DNA of 64,000 nt from W0P28-013 sp051878315 (GCA_051878315.1 JBJEJW010000066.1:1-64000); one strand, 5' to 3'. Counted from the stretch's first letter, positions 34,322 through 44,058 are shown. The notes: generated by a model not told the origin, from the letters alone. Numbers and translations are program-made.

Positions 34322-37276
34322 TCAAAGCACTACGCCGAAACTTTTTTTGCCGTCAATCTTGACGGTGGCGGGTCGTGGCAGGCGCACATGGCGCACATAT
34401 TCGGTTTCGTCGATGGCGGGCAGTGCGTCGAGGGTGGCGTAATCGATATAGCCGTCGCCGATGTAGGGATTGATGGTGAAATAACCTACACCGAACGAGG
34501 TGAGATTCTGGAAAAAGTGTGTGCCTTGACTCGGATCAATGCGGTAGTTTTGCAGACCACATTCCACAATGACTTTGGCCATGGCTATGTGAGGCCATTT
34601 GACGGGAATACCAAGCCACGGATCGCTCGAACCCCAGCGCCCGGGACCGATGAGTATGTAGTGGCGGCCTTCGCGCTGCATTTGATCGTTGATTTTGGCA
34701 ATATCGTAGGCGGTTTGTTGGTTGTTTGCCGGAGCGAAATTGTCGGTTTTCACGTACACAATATCGTACAAATCGTTGGTGATGCCGTGTCCAAGGGCTT
34801 GTTTGGCGATAATTAATGCATCGTGTTCTGTCACAGCCGAAAGATCTTCGTCTATCATCTCTTTGTTGTCCACAATGGGGCGTATTTGCAGCAGATAGAG
34901 TTGGCATTGTCGGGTGTCAGCGTTGATGTTGGCAGCAAATTCTATTTCGACGGGTCGTCCCATTTCGCGTTCGCCCATGACCAAAATATGGTCGATGGCT
35001 TCGGCTAACGGCACGGCATCGTGTTGCAAAATATTGGCGAAAGTGATGATTTTCCGTCCGCCGTCGTACAGTCCGTCGTAGATGGCTTGGTCGTATGGAT
35101 CGAACGTGGAGGCTATGTAAGCGATTGAGCCATCGTTTTCGGCATCCTTTACGCTGAGAGTCAGTAGGTTAAATCCGTCGTTGACTTTGGGCGTGAATGC
35201 CGTTTCGTGCGTATCGATGGCGTAGAATCGGGTTTGTGTTTCGCGCAATGCTAAATCGAGTGTGCTGGTTTGCAGTATGTTGTGCGGATGGCGTGGCGAA
35301 AAACGCAATGTCATGCCGCCGTCCACGATGTATTTTCCCAGACCGAGCGCTATGTTTGCTACGCCGTCTGCGGCTTTTTCGTCGCCGATGGGATAGAAGT
35401 TGAGCGAGCGTGCTACACCCGATAGCGATGGGTAGTAGTGTGTACCGTAAGTTTGCCCGACGACTTCCTGTAGAACGATGGCCATTTTCTCTTGGTCGAT
35501 AACGTTGCTTGTGGCAGTCATGTAGGCTTTGCTATCCTTGTAGTACACCGAGGCGTACACGGCTTTGATGGCTTCGCAAACCGTCATCAGCGTGTGTGTC
35601 TTATTGTTTTCGCTGAACGGTACCATGTACGTAGAGTAGATGCCGGCAAATGGTTGATAATGAGAATCTTCCAACAGGCTCGACGAGCGAATGGCTATGG
35701 GACCTTTGATGGTGGTGAGCATGGCGTAGAGGTCGCCTAACAAGTGTTTTGATAATTTTGCGTCGAGGAATGCGGCGAGTATCTCTTCGTCAGGAGCATC
35801 GCTCAAAGCGATAGGATAAAGATTGTTCGATGTCATAAATTCGTCGAAAACATCGGTACACAACACAACGGTGCGCGGAATATTGATGGTGGTGTTGGCA
35901 AATTCCATATTGTTTTCGTTGCGTTTCAGCATGGCGTCGATGAAAGCGAGACCGCGCGCCTTGCCGCCGAGCGATCCGTCGCCTATACGAGCGAAGTTAG
36001 AATAAGTATCGAATCGATCGCGTAGAAATACCGCGATTACGCCACGGTTTTTGATGCGGCGATAGTCAACGATGGCATCGAAAATAATGCGTCGCGCTTC
36101 GTCAATGTCGCGTACATGGTCTATCGATAGTTGTCGCAGAAATTCGGCCAGCGGAAACATGGCACGTGAGTAGAGCCAGCGCGATACATCGTTGTGCGCC
36201 AAGTGATTGTAGAGCGAATCGCCCGGAATTTGGAAAATCTGATTTTGTAGATCTTTCAAGTTACGGCACACGGCCACTTGTGTGCCTGTAGCGGGATTGC
36301 GGAACACGAAATCGCCAAATCCGAATTTCGTGATGATGGCATCGCGCAGTTCGAGGTCGAGCGTTTTGCTGTTTTTGTTGATGAACGACCCGCGCAATAG
36401 TTCGGCGTGTTGGTAGTTGGCTGTGTCCGACGATTGCAGTATCAATGGCAAAAATGGGTCGTGTTGGCGTATGTATTGACAGAGTTCGACACCTGCATCT
36501 TTTTGTATATTACCGCCGCGCGGGAAATCGACATCGGAAATGACACCGAGAATATTTGCTTTGTATTTTTCGTAAATACTGATGGCCTCTTCGTACGAAC
36601 GCGTCAACATAACTTTCGGGCGGCCACGCATACGCAACATCTGTTCGTGTTCGTTGAGGGCTTCGGTCATAAATGAGCGCGACTGTGTGAACACCACTTT
36701 ATATACATGCGGCAGAAACGACGAATAAAATCGGACGGAATCTTCGACTAACAAAATTATCTGTACGCCTACCGATGCTACGTCCGCTTCTACGTTCATC
36801 AGGTCTTCCAGCAGTTTGATGATGGCCAGCAGTAAATCGCTGTTGCCCAGCCAACTAAACACATAGTCGATGGCACTCAAGTCTTTGTTGTGCAGCAACT
36901 CGGTCATTTGGCGCGAGAATGGCGTCAGCAACACGATGGGCAGTTCGGGGAAATTCTGTTTGACGTTTTTGGCGTATTCAAATGTGTCGATGCTCTCGTT
37001 GTTGGGCATCAGGATAACAAGGTCGAACGGACGTTGGTGCAGCAATCGGGTGGCGGCTTTTTCGTCGTTGGCAAGGGTGAAGCGTGGCGGATAGCGCAGG
37101 TTGAGTGAGTGGTACTCGTTGAAAATCTGTTCATCGATGCGCCCGTCTTCTTCCAGCATAAACGCATCGTAGTTGCTGGCGATGAGTAGCACGTTGTAGA
37201 TGCGTTTGTTCATCAGATGGGCAAACGACGTATCCTTAAAGTAGAGTTTACCGATGTTGAGCGCGTTGGTGGACAT
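34322..37276 (-). CDS. Receiver-like / PEP-synthase ATP-grasp domain protein
   Basis: About 984 residues from MSTNALNIGK; the frame to 37387 is rejected because it crosses the promoter at 37296. The N-terminus (about 25-150: 'RIYNVLLIASNYDAFMLEED', 'FDLVILMPN', 'PELPIVLLTPF') and a second segment (about 165-310: 'IILLVEDSVRFYSSFLP', 'ILGVISDVDFPRGG', 'FLPLILQSSD') both look like response-regulator receivers. Residues about 440-800 are the PPDK N-terminal ATP-binding domain ('GDGSLGGKARGLAFIDAML', 'AIRSSSLLEDS..QPFAGIYSTYM'). The C-terminus has 'ILIGPGRWGSSDPWLGIPVKW'. The phosphohistidine swivel and PEP-binding barrel of true PEP synthases are absent. Cytosolic; function unknown, perhaps a signal-dependent kinase or ligase. 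Confidence 0.85.
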   Translation of the reverse strand: MSTNALNIGKLYFKDTSFAHLMNKRIYNVLLIASNYDAFMLEEDGRIDEQIFNEYHSLNLRYPPRFTLANDEKAATRLLHQRPFDLVILMPNNESIDTFEYAKNVKQNFPELPIVLLTPFSRQMTELLHNKDLSAIDYVFSWLGNSDLLLAIIKLLEDLMNVEADVASVGVQIILLVEDSVRFYSSFLPHVYKVVFTQSRSFMTEALNEHEQMLRMRGRPKVMLTRSYEEAISIYEKYKANILGVISDVDFPRGGNIQKDAGVELCQYIRQHDPFLPLILQSSDTANYQHAELLRGSFINKNSKTLDLELRDAIITKFGFGDFVFRNPATGTQVAVCRNLKDLQNQIFQIPGDSLYNHLAHNDVSRWLYSRAMFPLAEFLRQLSIDHVRDIDEARRIIFDAIVDYRRIKNRGVIAVFLRDRFDTYSNFARIGDGSLGGKARGLAFIDAMLKRNENNMEFANTTINIPRTVVLCTDVFDEFMTSNNLYPIALSDAPDEEILAAFLDAKLSKHLLGDLYAMLTTIKGPIAIRSSSLLEDSHYQPFAGIYSTYMVPFSENNKTHTLMTVCEAIKAVYASVYYKDSKAYMTATSNVIDQEKMAIVLQEVVGQTYGTHYYPSLSGVARSLNFYPIGDEKAADGVANIALGLGKYIVDGGMTLRFSPRHPHNILQTSTLDLALRETQTRFYAIDTHETAFTPKVNDGFNLLTLSVKDAENDGSIAYIASTFDPYDQAIYDGLYDGGRKIITFANILQHDAVPLAEAIDHILVMGEREMGRPVEIEFAANINADTRQCQLYLLQIRPIVDNKEMIDEDLSAVTEHDALIIAKQALGHGITNDLYDIVYVKTDNFAPANNQQTAYDIAKINDQMQREGRHYILIGPGRWGSSDPWLGIPVKWPHIAMAKVIVECGLQNYRIDPSQGTHFFQNLTSFGVGYFTINPYIGDGYIDYATLDALPAIDETEYVRHVRLPRPATVKIDGKKSFGVVL

Positions 37277-37295
37277 AATGACTGATTTTATTTTG

Positions 37296-37303
37296 CAAAA
37301 ATA
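37296..37303 (-). promoter_or_regulatory. Promoter -7 element of the receiver/PPDK_N gene
   Basis: TATTTTTG read leftward, 20 bases before the ATG. Confidence 0.5.
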
Positions 37304-37431
37304 CGGAAAATTTCTCGCAAAAAGTTTGCTCGAATTAAAAATTATTGCTAAACTTGCCATTGAATTGCGAGGCATGTTGATAACCACCTCACAATGATTC
37401 GTATAACCTTAATTTTCAAAATAATACCATC

Positions 37432-38766
37432 ATGGATGTACAAAATTTAATGAATGCGCTCGAGGCGAAACACCCCGGTGAACGCGAGTATTTGCAGGCA
37501 GTGCGCGAAGTGCTGTTGTCTATTGAGGACGTTTATGCTAAACATCCCGAGTTCGAAAAAGCCAAAATCATCGAACGTATGGTTGAGCCCGACCGTATTT
37601 CGACGTTTCGCGTGGCTTGGACCGACGACCGCGGCAATGTGCAGGTTAATTTGGGCTATCGTATTCAGTTCAACAATGCCATCGGCCCTTACAAAGGCGG
37701 TTTGCGCTTTCACCCATCGGTCAATTTATCCATTCTGAAATTTTTGGGCTTTGAACAAACATTCAAAAATGCGCTGACTACACTGCCTATGGGCGGTGGT
37801 AAAGGCGGCTCCGATTTCAATCCCAAAGGCAAATCGGATGCCGAAGTGATGCGTTTTTGCCAAGCCTTTATGCTCGAATTGTGGCGCCAAATTGGCCCCG
37901 ATACCGATGTCCCGGCCGGCGATATAGGCGTTGGCGGTCGCGAAATTGGCTATTTGTATGGCATGTATAAAAAATTGGCGCGCGAAAATACCGGCGTTCT
38001 TACAGGTAAAGGACTGGAATTCGGGGGTTCGCTGGTGCGTCCCGAAGCAACCGGTTTTGGCGCACTCTATTTCGTCAATCAGATGCTCGAAACTGCCGGA
38101 CATACACTCAAAGGCAAAACGGTGGCGGTGTCGGGATTTGGCAATGTTGCGTGGGGCGCGGTTACGAAAGCAACGCAACTTGGTGCAAAAGTCGTAACTA
38201 TTTCAGGACCTGACGGTTATATCTACGACGAAAATGGCATCACGGGCGAAAAAATCGACTATATGCTCGAATTGCGTGCTACTTGTAACGATGTCGTAGC
38301 ACCGTATGCCGAAAAATTCGGGGCAAAATTTATTCCCGGACACAAACCGTGGGAAGTAAAAGTCGATGTGGCGTTGCCGTGCGCTACACAAAACGAATTG
38401 AATGGTGACGATGCACGTCAACTCATTGATAATCATGTTCTTTGTGTTGGCGAGGTGTCGAATATGGGTTGCACACCCGAAGCCATTGACCTATTTGTGG
38501 AACACAAAGTGCTGTTTGCTCCGGGCAAGGCTGTGAACGCCGGTGGCGTGGCAACATCCGGCCTCGAAATGACGCAAAACGCCATGCATATTAGCTGGTC
38601 GGCCGACGAGGTCGATAACCGCTTGCATCAGATTATGGCCGACATTCATGCACAATGTGTCAAACACGGTCGGCAGTCCGATGGCTATATCAACTATGTG
38701 AAAGGCGCCAATGTGGCCGGTTTCCTCAAAGTGGCTAAAGCCATGTTGGCACAAGGCATCGTATAA
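37432..38766 (+). CDS. gdhA: Glutamate dehydrogenase (NADP-type)
   Basis: 444 residues, a hexameric type-I enzyme that makes glutamate from 2-oxoglutarate and ammonia. The substrate region has 'GPYKGGLRFHPSVNLSILKFLGFEQ' and 'LPMGGGKGGSDFNPKGKSDAE' (catalytic lysines), then 'DVPAGDIGVGGREIGYLYGMYKK'. The Rossmann fold is in the C-terminal half ('VAVSGFGNVAWGAVTKATQLGAKVV'). The Ser after the Rossmann glycines ('ISGPDG') fits NADP preference as in the biosynthetic enzymes. It is monocistronic: convergent or unrelated neighbours on both sides. Confidence 0.95.
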   Translation: MDVQNLMNALEAKHPGEREYLQAVREVLLSIEDVYAKHPEFEKAKIIERMVEPDRISTFRVAWTDDRGNVQVNLGYRIQFNNAIGPYKGGLRFHPSVNLSILKFLGFEQTFKNALTTLPMGGGKGGSDFNPKGKSDAEVMRFCQAFMLELWRQIGPDTDVPAGDIGVGGREIGYLYGMYKKLARENTGVLTGKGLEFGGSLVRPEATGFGALYFVNQMLETAGHTLKGKTVAVSGFGNVAWGAVTKATQLGAKVVTISGPDGYIYDENGITGEKIDYMLELRATCNDVVAPYAEKFGAKFIPGHKPWEVKVDVALPCATQNELNGDDARQLIDNHVLCVGEVSNMGCTPEAIDLFVEHKVLFAPGKAVNAGGVATSGLEMTQNAMHISWSADEVDNRLHQIMADIHAQCVKHGRQSDGYINYVKGANVAGFLKVAKAMLAQGIV

Positions 38767-38796
38767 CGACTCTTGTCGGGAATCGCTTTTGTAAGT

Positions 38797-38836
38797 CGAA
38801 AGAGATGTGGCTGACATGCTGCGTCTCTTTTCGCTT
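38797..38836 (+). terminator. Possible terminator after gdhA
   Basis: CGAAAGAGATG and CGTCTCTTTTCG pair imperfectly around a larger loop, with few T's after the stem. Confidence 0.35.
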
Positions 38837-38843
38837 CGGAAAC

Positions 38844-38874
38844 TTGGTGATTTCAGAAAAAAAGAGTAATTTTG
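38844..38874 (+). promoter_or_regulatory. serC promoter
   Basis: TTG at 38844-38846, 20-base spacer, TAATTTTG at 38867-38874; start about 30 bases before the serC ATG. Confidence 0.6.
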
Positions 38875-38910
38875 TCCCATTAAATCGTATAAAACACACA
38901 TACAACGACT

Positions 38911-39993
38911 ATGGAAAAACACATTTTTAATGCAGGACCGTGCAAGTTGCCACAGCCGGCCATCGAAGCAGCTATCGATGCTATTCGCAATTTTGATAAT
39001 ACGGGTGTGAGCATCTTGTCTATTTCACACCGCACACCGGGTTGGGAACGCATCATGGCCGAAACCGAACAATTGTGGCGTGAGTTGCTCAACATTCCCG
39101 ATGAATATGCCGTTTTGTTTTTGGGTGGCGGCGCTTCGACTCAATTTTTCACCGTGCCGGCCAACTTGTTGAAGAAGAAGGCCGCTTATCTGCAAACGGG
39201 CGTTTGGGCAAAAAAAGCGGCCAAAGAGGCCAAATTCTACGGCGATGTCGAGGTTGTGGCCTCGTCCGAAGACAAAAACTATAGTTATATTCCGAAAAAC
39301 TATGTTATTCCTGAAGATGCCGACTATTTTCACATCACGACGAACAATACTATTTACGGCACTGAAATCAAAACAGACATCGATTGTCCCGTTCATTTGG
39401 TGGCCGATATGAGTTCCGACATCATGAGCCGTCCGGTGGATGTGTCGAAATATGCGCTCATTTACGGCGGTGCACAAAAGAATGTCGGGCCTGCGGGAGT
39501 GGCGTTTGTCATTGTGCGTAAGGATTTGCTCGGACAGAGCGGTCGCCCGTTGCAGACGATGGTCGATTATCGCACGCACATTGGCGCCGAACCTAAAAAT
39601 AACTCCATGTTCAATACGCCGCCGGTATTCTCCATCTTCGTGATGCACGAAACGCTGAAGTGGATTAAAGACATGGGCGGTGTGGAGGCTATGCAACGTC
39701 GCAACCAAGAAAAAGCCGATTTACTCTATGGCGAAATTGATCGCAATAAACTCTTTGTGGGTACGGCGGCGCGCGAAGACCGTTCGCTGATGAATGTCTG
39801 CTTTGTGATGCAGCCCGAATATAAGGAGCACGAAGCCGAATTTCTCGAATTTGCTAAATCGCGCGGCATGGTCGGTATCAAGGGACACCGCTCGGTGGGT
39901 GGTTTCCGTGCCAGCCTTTACAACGCATGTGAACTTAGCGATGTGCAGGCGTTGGTGGCTTGTATGCAGGAGTTCGAGCAGAAAATCGGCTAA
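38911..39993 (+). CDS. serC: Phosphoserine aminotransferase
   Basis: 360 residues; PLP enzyme of serine (and pyridoxal phosphate) synthesis. 'FNAGPCKLPQPAIEAA' and 'GVSILSISHRTPGW' are the family start; 'LGGGASTQFFTVPANLL' binds PLP; the Schiff-base Lys is in 'YGGAQKNVGPAG'; 'GHRSVGGFRASLYNA' binds the substrate carboxylate. In many Bacteroidales serA follows serC, but here the next gene is convergent, so serA must lie elsewhere. Confidence 0.96.
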   Translation: MEKHIFNAGPCKLPQPAIEAAIDAIRNFDNTGVSILSISHRTPGWERIMAETEQLWRELLNIPDEYAVLFLGGGASTQFFTVPANLLKKKAAYLQTGVWAKKAAKEAKFYGDVEVVASSEDKNYSYIPKNYVIPEDADYFHITTNNTIYGTEIKTDIDCPVHLVADMSSDIMSRPVDVSKYALIYGGAQKNVGPAGVAFVIVRKDLLGQSGRPLQTMVDYRTHIGAEPKNNSMFNTPPVFSIFVMHETLKWIKDMGGVEAMQRRNQEKADLLYGEIDRNKLFVGTAAREDRSLMNVCFVMQPEYKEHEAEFLEFAKSRGMVGIKGHRSVGGFRASLYNACELSDVQALVACMQEFEQKIG

Positions 39994-40055
39994 ATTATTC
40001 AGAAAGTCAATTTGTTTCGTTTGACAACGAACCTTCGATTATCGAATCGGGAATA

Positions 40056-40083
40056 GCGTAGAGCCGCCACGCGACTCTACGCT
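40056..40083. terminator. Shared terminator hairpin between serC and the AlaRS/TrpRS gene
   Basis: GCGTAGAG and CTCTACGC pair around an 11-12 base loop, in the gap between two convergent genes; T-runs are weak on both sides. Confidence 0.45.
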
Positions 40084-40130
40084 TGTTTGCTATGCGTTTG
40101 TCTGCAATGTTTGGCTGACTGTTTTTGTCT

Positions 40131-43100
40131 TTATATGCACATATTCATGGCTGTGCGCACTTCGTCGAGGGTGCGTGCGGCTATTTCACGTGCGCGTTGC
40201 GAGCCGTCGAGCAGCACTTGACGTATGTAGTCGGGTTGTGCTTCGAGTTGCCGGCGGCGTTCGCGCAGCGGACGCAGTTCTTCGTTCAAAGCCTCGGTCA
40301 GCATCTTTTTGAGCATACCGCCACCGCCGTCGCCGATGTGTTCGGCTATGGTTTGGGGTTCGTCGCCGGTGCAGAGTGAAATCAGCATCAGCAAGTTGGC
40401 CACTTCGGGACGGTGTTCGGGGTCGTAGGTGATGTGGCGGTCGGCGTCGGTTTTTGCTTTTTTGATGAGTGCGGCGGTTTCGTCTTCGGTAGCGCTGAGC
40501 ATGATGGCGTTACCGCGGCTTTTACTCATTTTTTGCGTGCCGTCCAACCCCATGATGCTTGGCGTTTTGCTTAACAGCGCATGCGGTTCGGGGAAAACGG
40601 GTGGCGTGTTTTTGCAAAATTTTTCGTTAAAACGACGCGCTATCAAACGTGTCATTTCGAGGTGGGGCAGTTGGTCTTTGCCCACGGGCACTACGTTGCC
40701 TTTGCAGAACAGAATATCGACTGCCTGATGCACCGGATAGGTGTACATGCCGGCGTTCACGCTTTTTAAACCGGCTGCTTGTATCTCTTCTTTGACGGTC
40801 GGGTTGCGACTCAATTCCGCATTCGACACCAAGGTCAGAAACGGCACCATCAGTTGGTTGGCTTCCGGTACATAACTATGCGGATAAATCAGTACGTTTT
40901 CGCCGGGTTCAATGCCTGCTGCCAAATAATCGATGACGAGTTGTTTGGTGTTCTGACTGATTTCTTGATAAGCATCGTGATCTGTAAGCACTTGGTAATC
41001 AGCAATGAGAATTATAGTCGGGACACCGAGCCGCGATAATCGCACGCGGTTTTGCAGCGATCCGAAATAGTGTCCTATATGCAGACGTCCCGTCGGACGG
41101 TCGCCTGTGAGTACGCGGTATTTTGTCGGATTGAGGGTGATGTCCGCCTCTATTTTTTTACTGATTTCGACAGCGGTGTCGTAACTGCTTGATTCAAATT
41201 CTGCCATATTTGTTGGATTATTGCTCCGAAAAAATGTTACACTATTATTTATTGCATTTATTACATAGTCGATGGCTTCGTCCAAACCATCGGCGTATTT
41301 GCCGCCGGCTGAGGCCATGAATGGTTGTCCGCCGCCGCCGCCTTGAATGTATTTGGCTGCTTCGCGCACCATGTTGCCTGCGTGGAAACCGGCTGCCACC
41401 ATAGGCTGGCTGAGGAATATGGTGAGCGTCGGTTTGCCATCGTAAATGGTACCGGCTACAAACATAAATTTGGCATCGGCGAATTTGCCTTTGAAATTCG
41501 GGATGATGTTGCGGATGATTTCGGGCGATGTGTCGCCAATGTAGCGTATCACTTTGATGCCGTTGATGTCGGTGGCGTGCTGTAGCAATGAATCACGCAG
41601 ATGGTTGGCGCGTTCAGCCATGAACTCGTCGATTTTTTTGTGCAGAGTCGAGTTCTCTTCCAACGATTTTTGGGCGGCCGATATAATGTCCGATGTGTTG
41701 TTGAACAATTCGCGAATGGTATTTTGCAGGTCTTGTGCGCTATCCATCATCTGTTCGACCATTTCGCCTGTGATGGCTTCGATACGGCGTACGCCGGCGG
41801 CTATGGAACTTTCGGAAACGATACGCACCATGCCGATGTTGCCTGTGGCGTGTACGTGTGTGCCGCCACATAATTCGATGGACGAGCCGTAGCGGATGAC
41901 ACGGACGTTGTCGCCGTATTTTTCGCCAAACAGGGCCATAGCACCCATGCCTTTGGCTTCAGCAATGGGTACGTTGCGGTGTTCGTCGAGGATGATGTTT
42001 TCGCGTATTTTCCGGTTGACCATGTGTTCCACTTGGCGCAACTCTTCGGCACTGACTTTTTGAAAGTGTGAAAAGTCGAATCGTAACGAATTGGGCGTTA
42101 CCAACGAGCCTTTTTGTTCGACGTGCGTACCGAGCAAAGCGCGTAAGGCTTCGTGTATCAGGTGCGTGGCTGTGTGGTTGGCTTCGATGGCGTGGCGACG
42201 TGCTGTATCGACTTGCGCCGAGAATGTGGCTGTAACGTCGGCCGGCATGTGTGCCACGATGTGTATCGGCAGATTATTTTCGCGTTTGGTGTCTTTTATG
42301 TCGATGGTTTCGGCGGCATTTGTCAGCACGCCGGTGTCGCCTACTTGGCCGCCCATTTCGGCATAGAAAGGTGTTTTGCTCAACACCACTTGGTAGAAGT
42401 CTTTGCCTTTGGTGCTCATTTTGCGATAACGAAGAATTTGCGTGTCGCATGTCAGCGTGTCGTAGCCTACAAATTCGGTGTCGCCGGTACGCACGGTTAT
42501 CCAGTCGCCGGTTTCGACGGCAGCGGCGTTACGTGCGCGGTCTTTCTGTTTTTGCATTTCGGTGTTGAAGTCGTCGATGTTCAGCGTCAGACCGTTTTCT
42601 TTCAGAATCAGCTCGGTCAAGTCGAGTGGGAAACCGTAAGTGTCGTACAGCGTAAAGGCATCTATGCCCGAAATCTCGGTGCGGCCGACTTTTTTGGTGT
42701 CGCCCATTACCTTGTCGAGCAGGCGCATGCCTGTTTCGAGTGTGCGCAAAAAGGCGTCTTCTTCCTCTTTGATGACTTTTTCAATCAGCGACTGCTGATG
42801 CTTCAGTTCGGGATAGGCTTCGCCCATATTGTCGATGAGCGCGGGAATCAGTTTGTACATGAATGCGTTGCGCTGGCCGAGGAATGTGTATCCGTATCGT
42901 ACGGCGCGGCGCAGTATGCGACGAATGACGTAACCCGCTTTTGCGTTGCTCGGCAGTTGTCCGTCGGTGATTGCAAATGCGATGGTACGTATGTGGTCGG
43001 CTATCACGCGCATGGCTATGTCTGTTTTGTCGTCCTTGCCGTATTCGCAGCCGCAAATTTGACCGACAGCCTTCAGTAACGGCTGGAATACATCGGTGTC

Positions 43101-43859
43101 GTAGTTCGAGGTTTTGCCTTGCACGGCTACGCAGAGGCGCTCGAAGCCCATACCTGTGTCAATCACTTTATTGGGCAGCGGTTCGAGCGAACCGTCGGCT
43201 TTGCGGTTGTACTGCATGAATACGTTATTCCATATTTCGATGACTTGCGGATTGTCCTTGTTTACTAAATCCTTGCCGTCCACTTTGGCGCGTTCGCTGT
43301 CGGGGCGCAGGTCGATGTGTATTTCGCTGCAAGGGCCGCACGGACCGGTGTCGCCCATTTCCCAGAAGTTGTCATGTTTGTTGCCGTCGATGATGCGGTC
43401 GGGGCTGACAAACTGCGCCCAAATGTCGGCGGCTTCGTCGTCGCGACCGAGACCTTCGGCGGGTGCACCCTCGAACACGGTTACATACAGACGGTCTTTG
43501 TCGAGTTTCAGCACTTCGGTCAGGTATTCCCACGCCCACGCAATGGCCTCTTTTTTGAAATAGTCGCCAAACGACCAGTTGCCCAACATTTCGAACATGG
43601 TGTGGTGGTAGGTGTCGTGCCCAACCTCCTCGAGGTCGTTGTGTTTGCCGCTCACGCGCAAGCATTTTTGCGAGTCGGCAATGCGCGGATAGGTTATCGG
43701 ATCGTTGCCGAGAATGATATTTTTCCACTGGTTCATACCGGCGTTGGTGAACATCAGGGTTGGGTCGCCTTTGACAACCATTGGCGCCGACGGCACAATT
43801 TTATGTCCCTTCGATGCAAAAAAATCGAGGAACGATTGACGGATTTCTTTTGATGTCAT
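40131..43859 (-). CDS. alaS-trpS: Alanyl-tRNA synthetase joined in frame to tryptophanyl-tRNA synthetase
   Basis: One uninterrupted frame of 1242 codons. Residues 1-884 are a complete AlaRS: catalytic core with 'FTNAGMNQWKNIILG' and 'HHTMFEMLGNWSFGDYFKKEA', editing domain with the zinc ligands 'HTATHLIH' and 'CGGTH', and the C-Ala glycine stretch 'IQGGGGGQPFMASAGGK'. Residues 885-1242 are a complete TrpRS: 'GDRPTGRLHIGHY' (HIGH), 'AGLKSVNAGMYTYPVHQAVDILF', 'GTQKMSKSRGN' (KMSKS). The join reads 'NNSVTFFRSNNPTN', then Met885 at 41205-41207, which may be the original trpS start. No linker domain is present. See the findings for the alternative of two genes and a one-base shift. Confidence 0.85.
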   Translation of the reverse strand: MTSKEIRQSFLDFFASKGHKIVPSAPMVVKGDPTLMFTNAGMNQWKNIILGNDPITYPRIADSQKCLRVSGKHNDLEEVGHDTYHHTMFEMLGNWSFGDYFKKEAIAWAWEYLTEVLKLDKDRLYVTVFEGAPAEGLGRDDEAADIWAQFVSPDRIIDGNKHDNFWEMGDTGPCGPCSEIHIDLRPDSERAKVDGKDLVNKDNPQVIEIWNNVFMQYNRKADGSLEPLPNKVIDTGMGFERLCVAVQGKTSNYDTDVFQPLLKAVGQICGCEYGKDDKTDIAMRVIADHIRTIAFAITDGQLPSNAKAGYVIRRILRRAVRYGYTFLGQRNAFMYKLIPALIDNMGEAYPELKHQQSLIEKVIKEEEDAFLRTLETGMRLLDKVMGDTKKVGRTEISGIDAFTLYDTYGFPLDLTELILKENGLTLNIDDFNTEMQKQKDRARNAAAVETGDWITVRTGDTEFVGYDTLTCDTQILRYRKMSTKGKDFYQVVLSKTPFYAEMGGQVGDTGVLTNAAETIDIKDTKRENNLPIHIVAHMPADVTATFSAQVDTARRHAIEANHTATHLIHEALRALLGTHVEQKGSLVTPNSLRFDFSHFQKVSAEELRQVEHMVNRKIRENIILDEHRNVPIAEAKGMGAMALFGEKYGDNVRVIRYGSSIELCGGTHVHATGNIGMVRIVSESSIAAGVRRIEAITGEMVEQMMDSAQDLQNTIRELFNNTSDIISAAQKSLEENSTLHKKIDEFMAERANHLRDSLLQHATDINGIKVIRYIGDTSPEIIRNIIPNFKGKFADAKFMFVAGTIYDGKPTLTIFLSQPMVAAGFHAGNMVREAAKYIQGGGGGQPFMASAGGKYADGLDEAIDYVINAINNSVTFFRSNNPTNMAEFESSSYDTAVEISKKIEADITLNPTKYRVLTGDRPTGRLHIGHYFGSLQNRVRLSRLGVPTIILIADYQVLTDHDAYQEISQNTKQLVIDYLAAGIEPGENVLIYPHSYVPEANQLMVPFLTLVSNAELSRNPTVKEEIQAAGLKSVNAGMYTYPVHQAVDILFCKGNVVPVGKDQLPHLEMTRLIARRFNEKFCKNTPPVFPEPHALLSKTPSIMGLDGTQKMSKSRGNAIMLSATEDETAALIKKAKTDADRHITYDPEHRPEVANLLMLISLCTGDEPQTIAEHIGDGGGGMLKKMLTEALNEELRPLRERRRQLEAQPDYIRQVLLDGSQRAREIAARTLDEVRTAMNMCI
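41205..41234 (-). other. AlaRS/TrpRS junction with T6 run and internal trpS start
   Basis: The ATG at 41205-41207 begins M-A-E-F-E-S, a normal TrpRS start. Six T's (41229-41234, leftward strand) lie 21 bases upstream. One extra T there would end alaS at a TAA (41218-41220), leaving ten bases to the trpS ATG, a spacing like that of other genes in this window. Both synthetases keep normal full lengths. Confidence 0.7.
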
Positions 43860-43948
43860 AATTATGGTAATTTTCTAATAATCAGATTGTTTGACGATTT
43901 TCTCGGTGTGTTGTGCCACGCATCGGGCGCACACGATGAAAATGTTTG

Positions 43949-43956
43949 CAAAAATA
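43949..43956 (-). promoter_or_regulatory. Promoter -7 element of the alaS gene
   Basis: TATTTTTG read leftward, about 90 bases before the alaS ATG. Confidence 0.5.
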
Positions 43957-44026
43957 GTAAAAAATGTCCGTTTGAACAAGAAATCCGGGAAATGATATGT
44001 TTTTTGTCAAAAAATCGTTGTTGTTG

Positions 44027-44058
44027 TTTGAAGTTTTGAAAGTTATTTTGTATTTTTG
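44027..44058 (+). promoter_or_regulatory. Promoter of the M23 peptidase / RelA-SpoT unit
   Basis: TTTG at 44027-44030, 20-base spacer, TATTTTTG at 44051-44058; divergent to alaS. Confidence 0.6.

Noticed and set aside
42153..43079. 308-codon open frame opposite alaS
   Set aside because: A shadow of the AlaRS catalytic core; its composition (many Cys, Phe, Val) is that of a reverse-complement frame.
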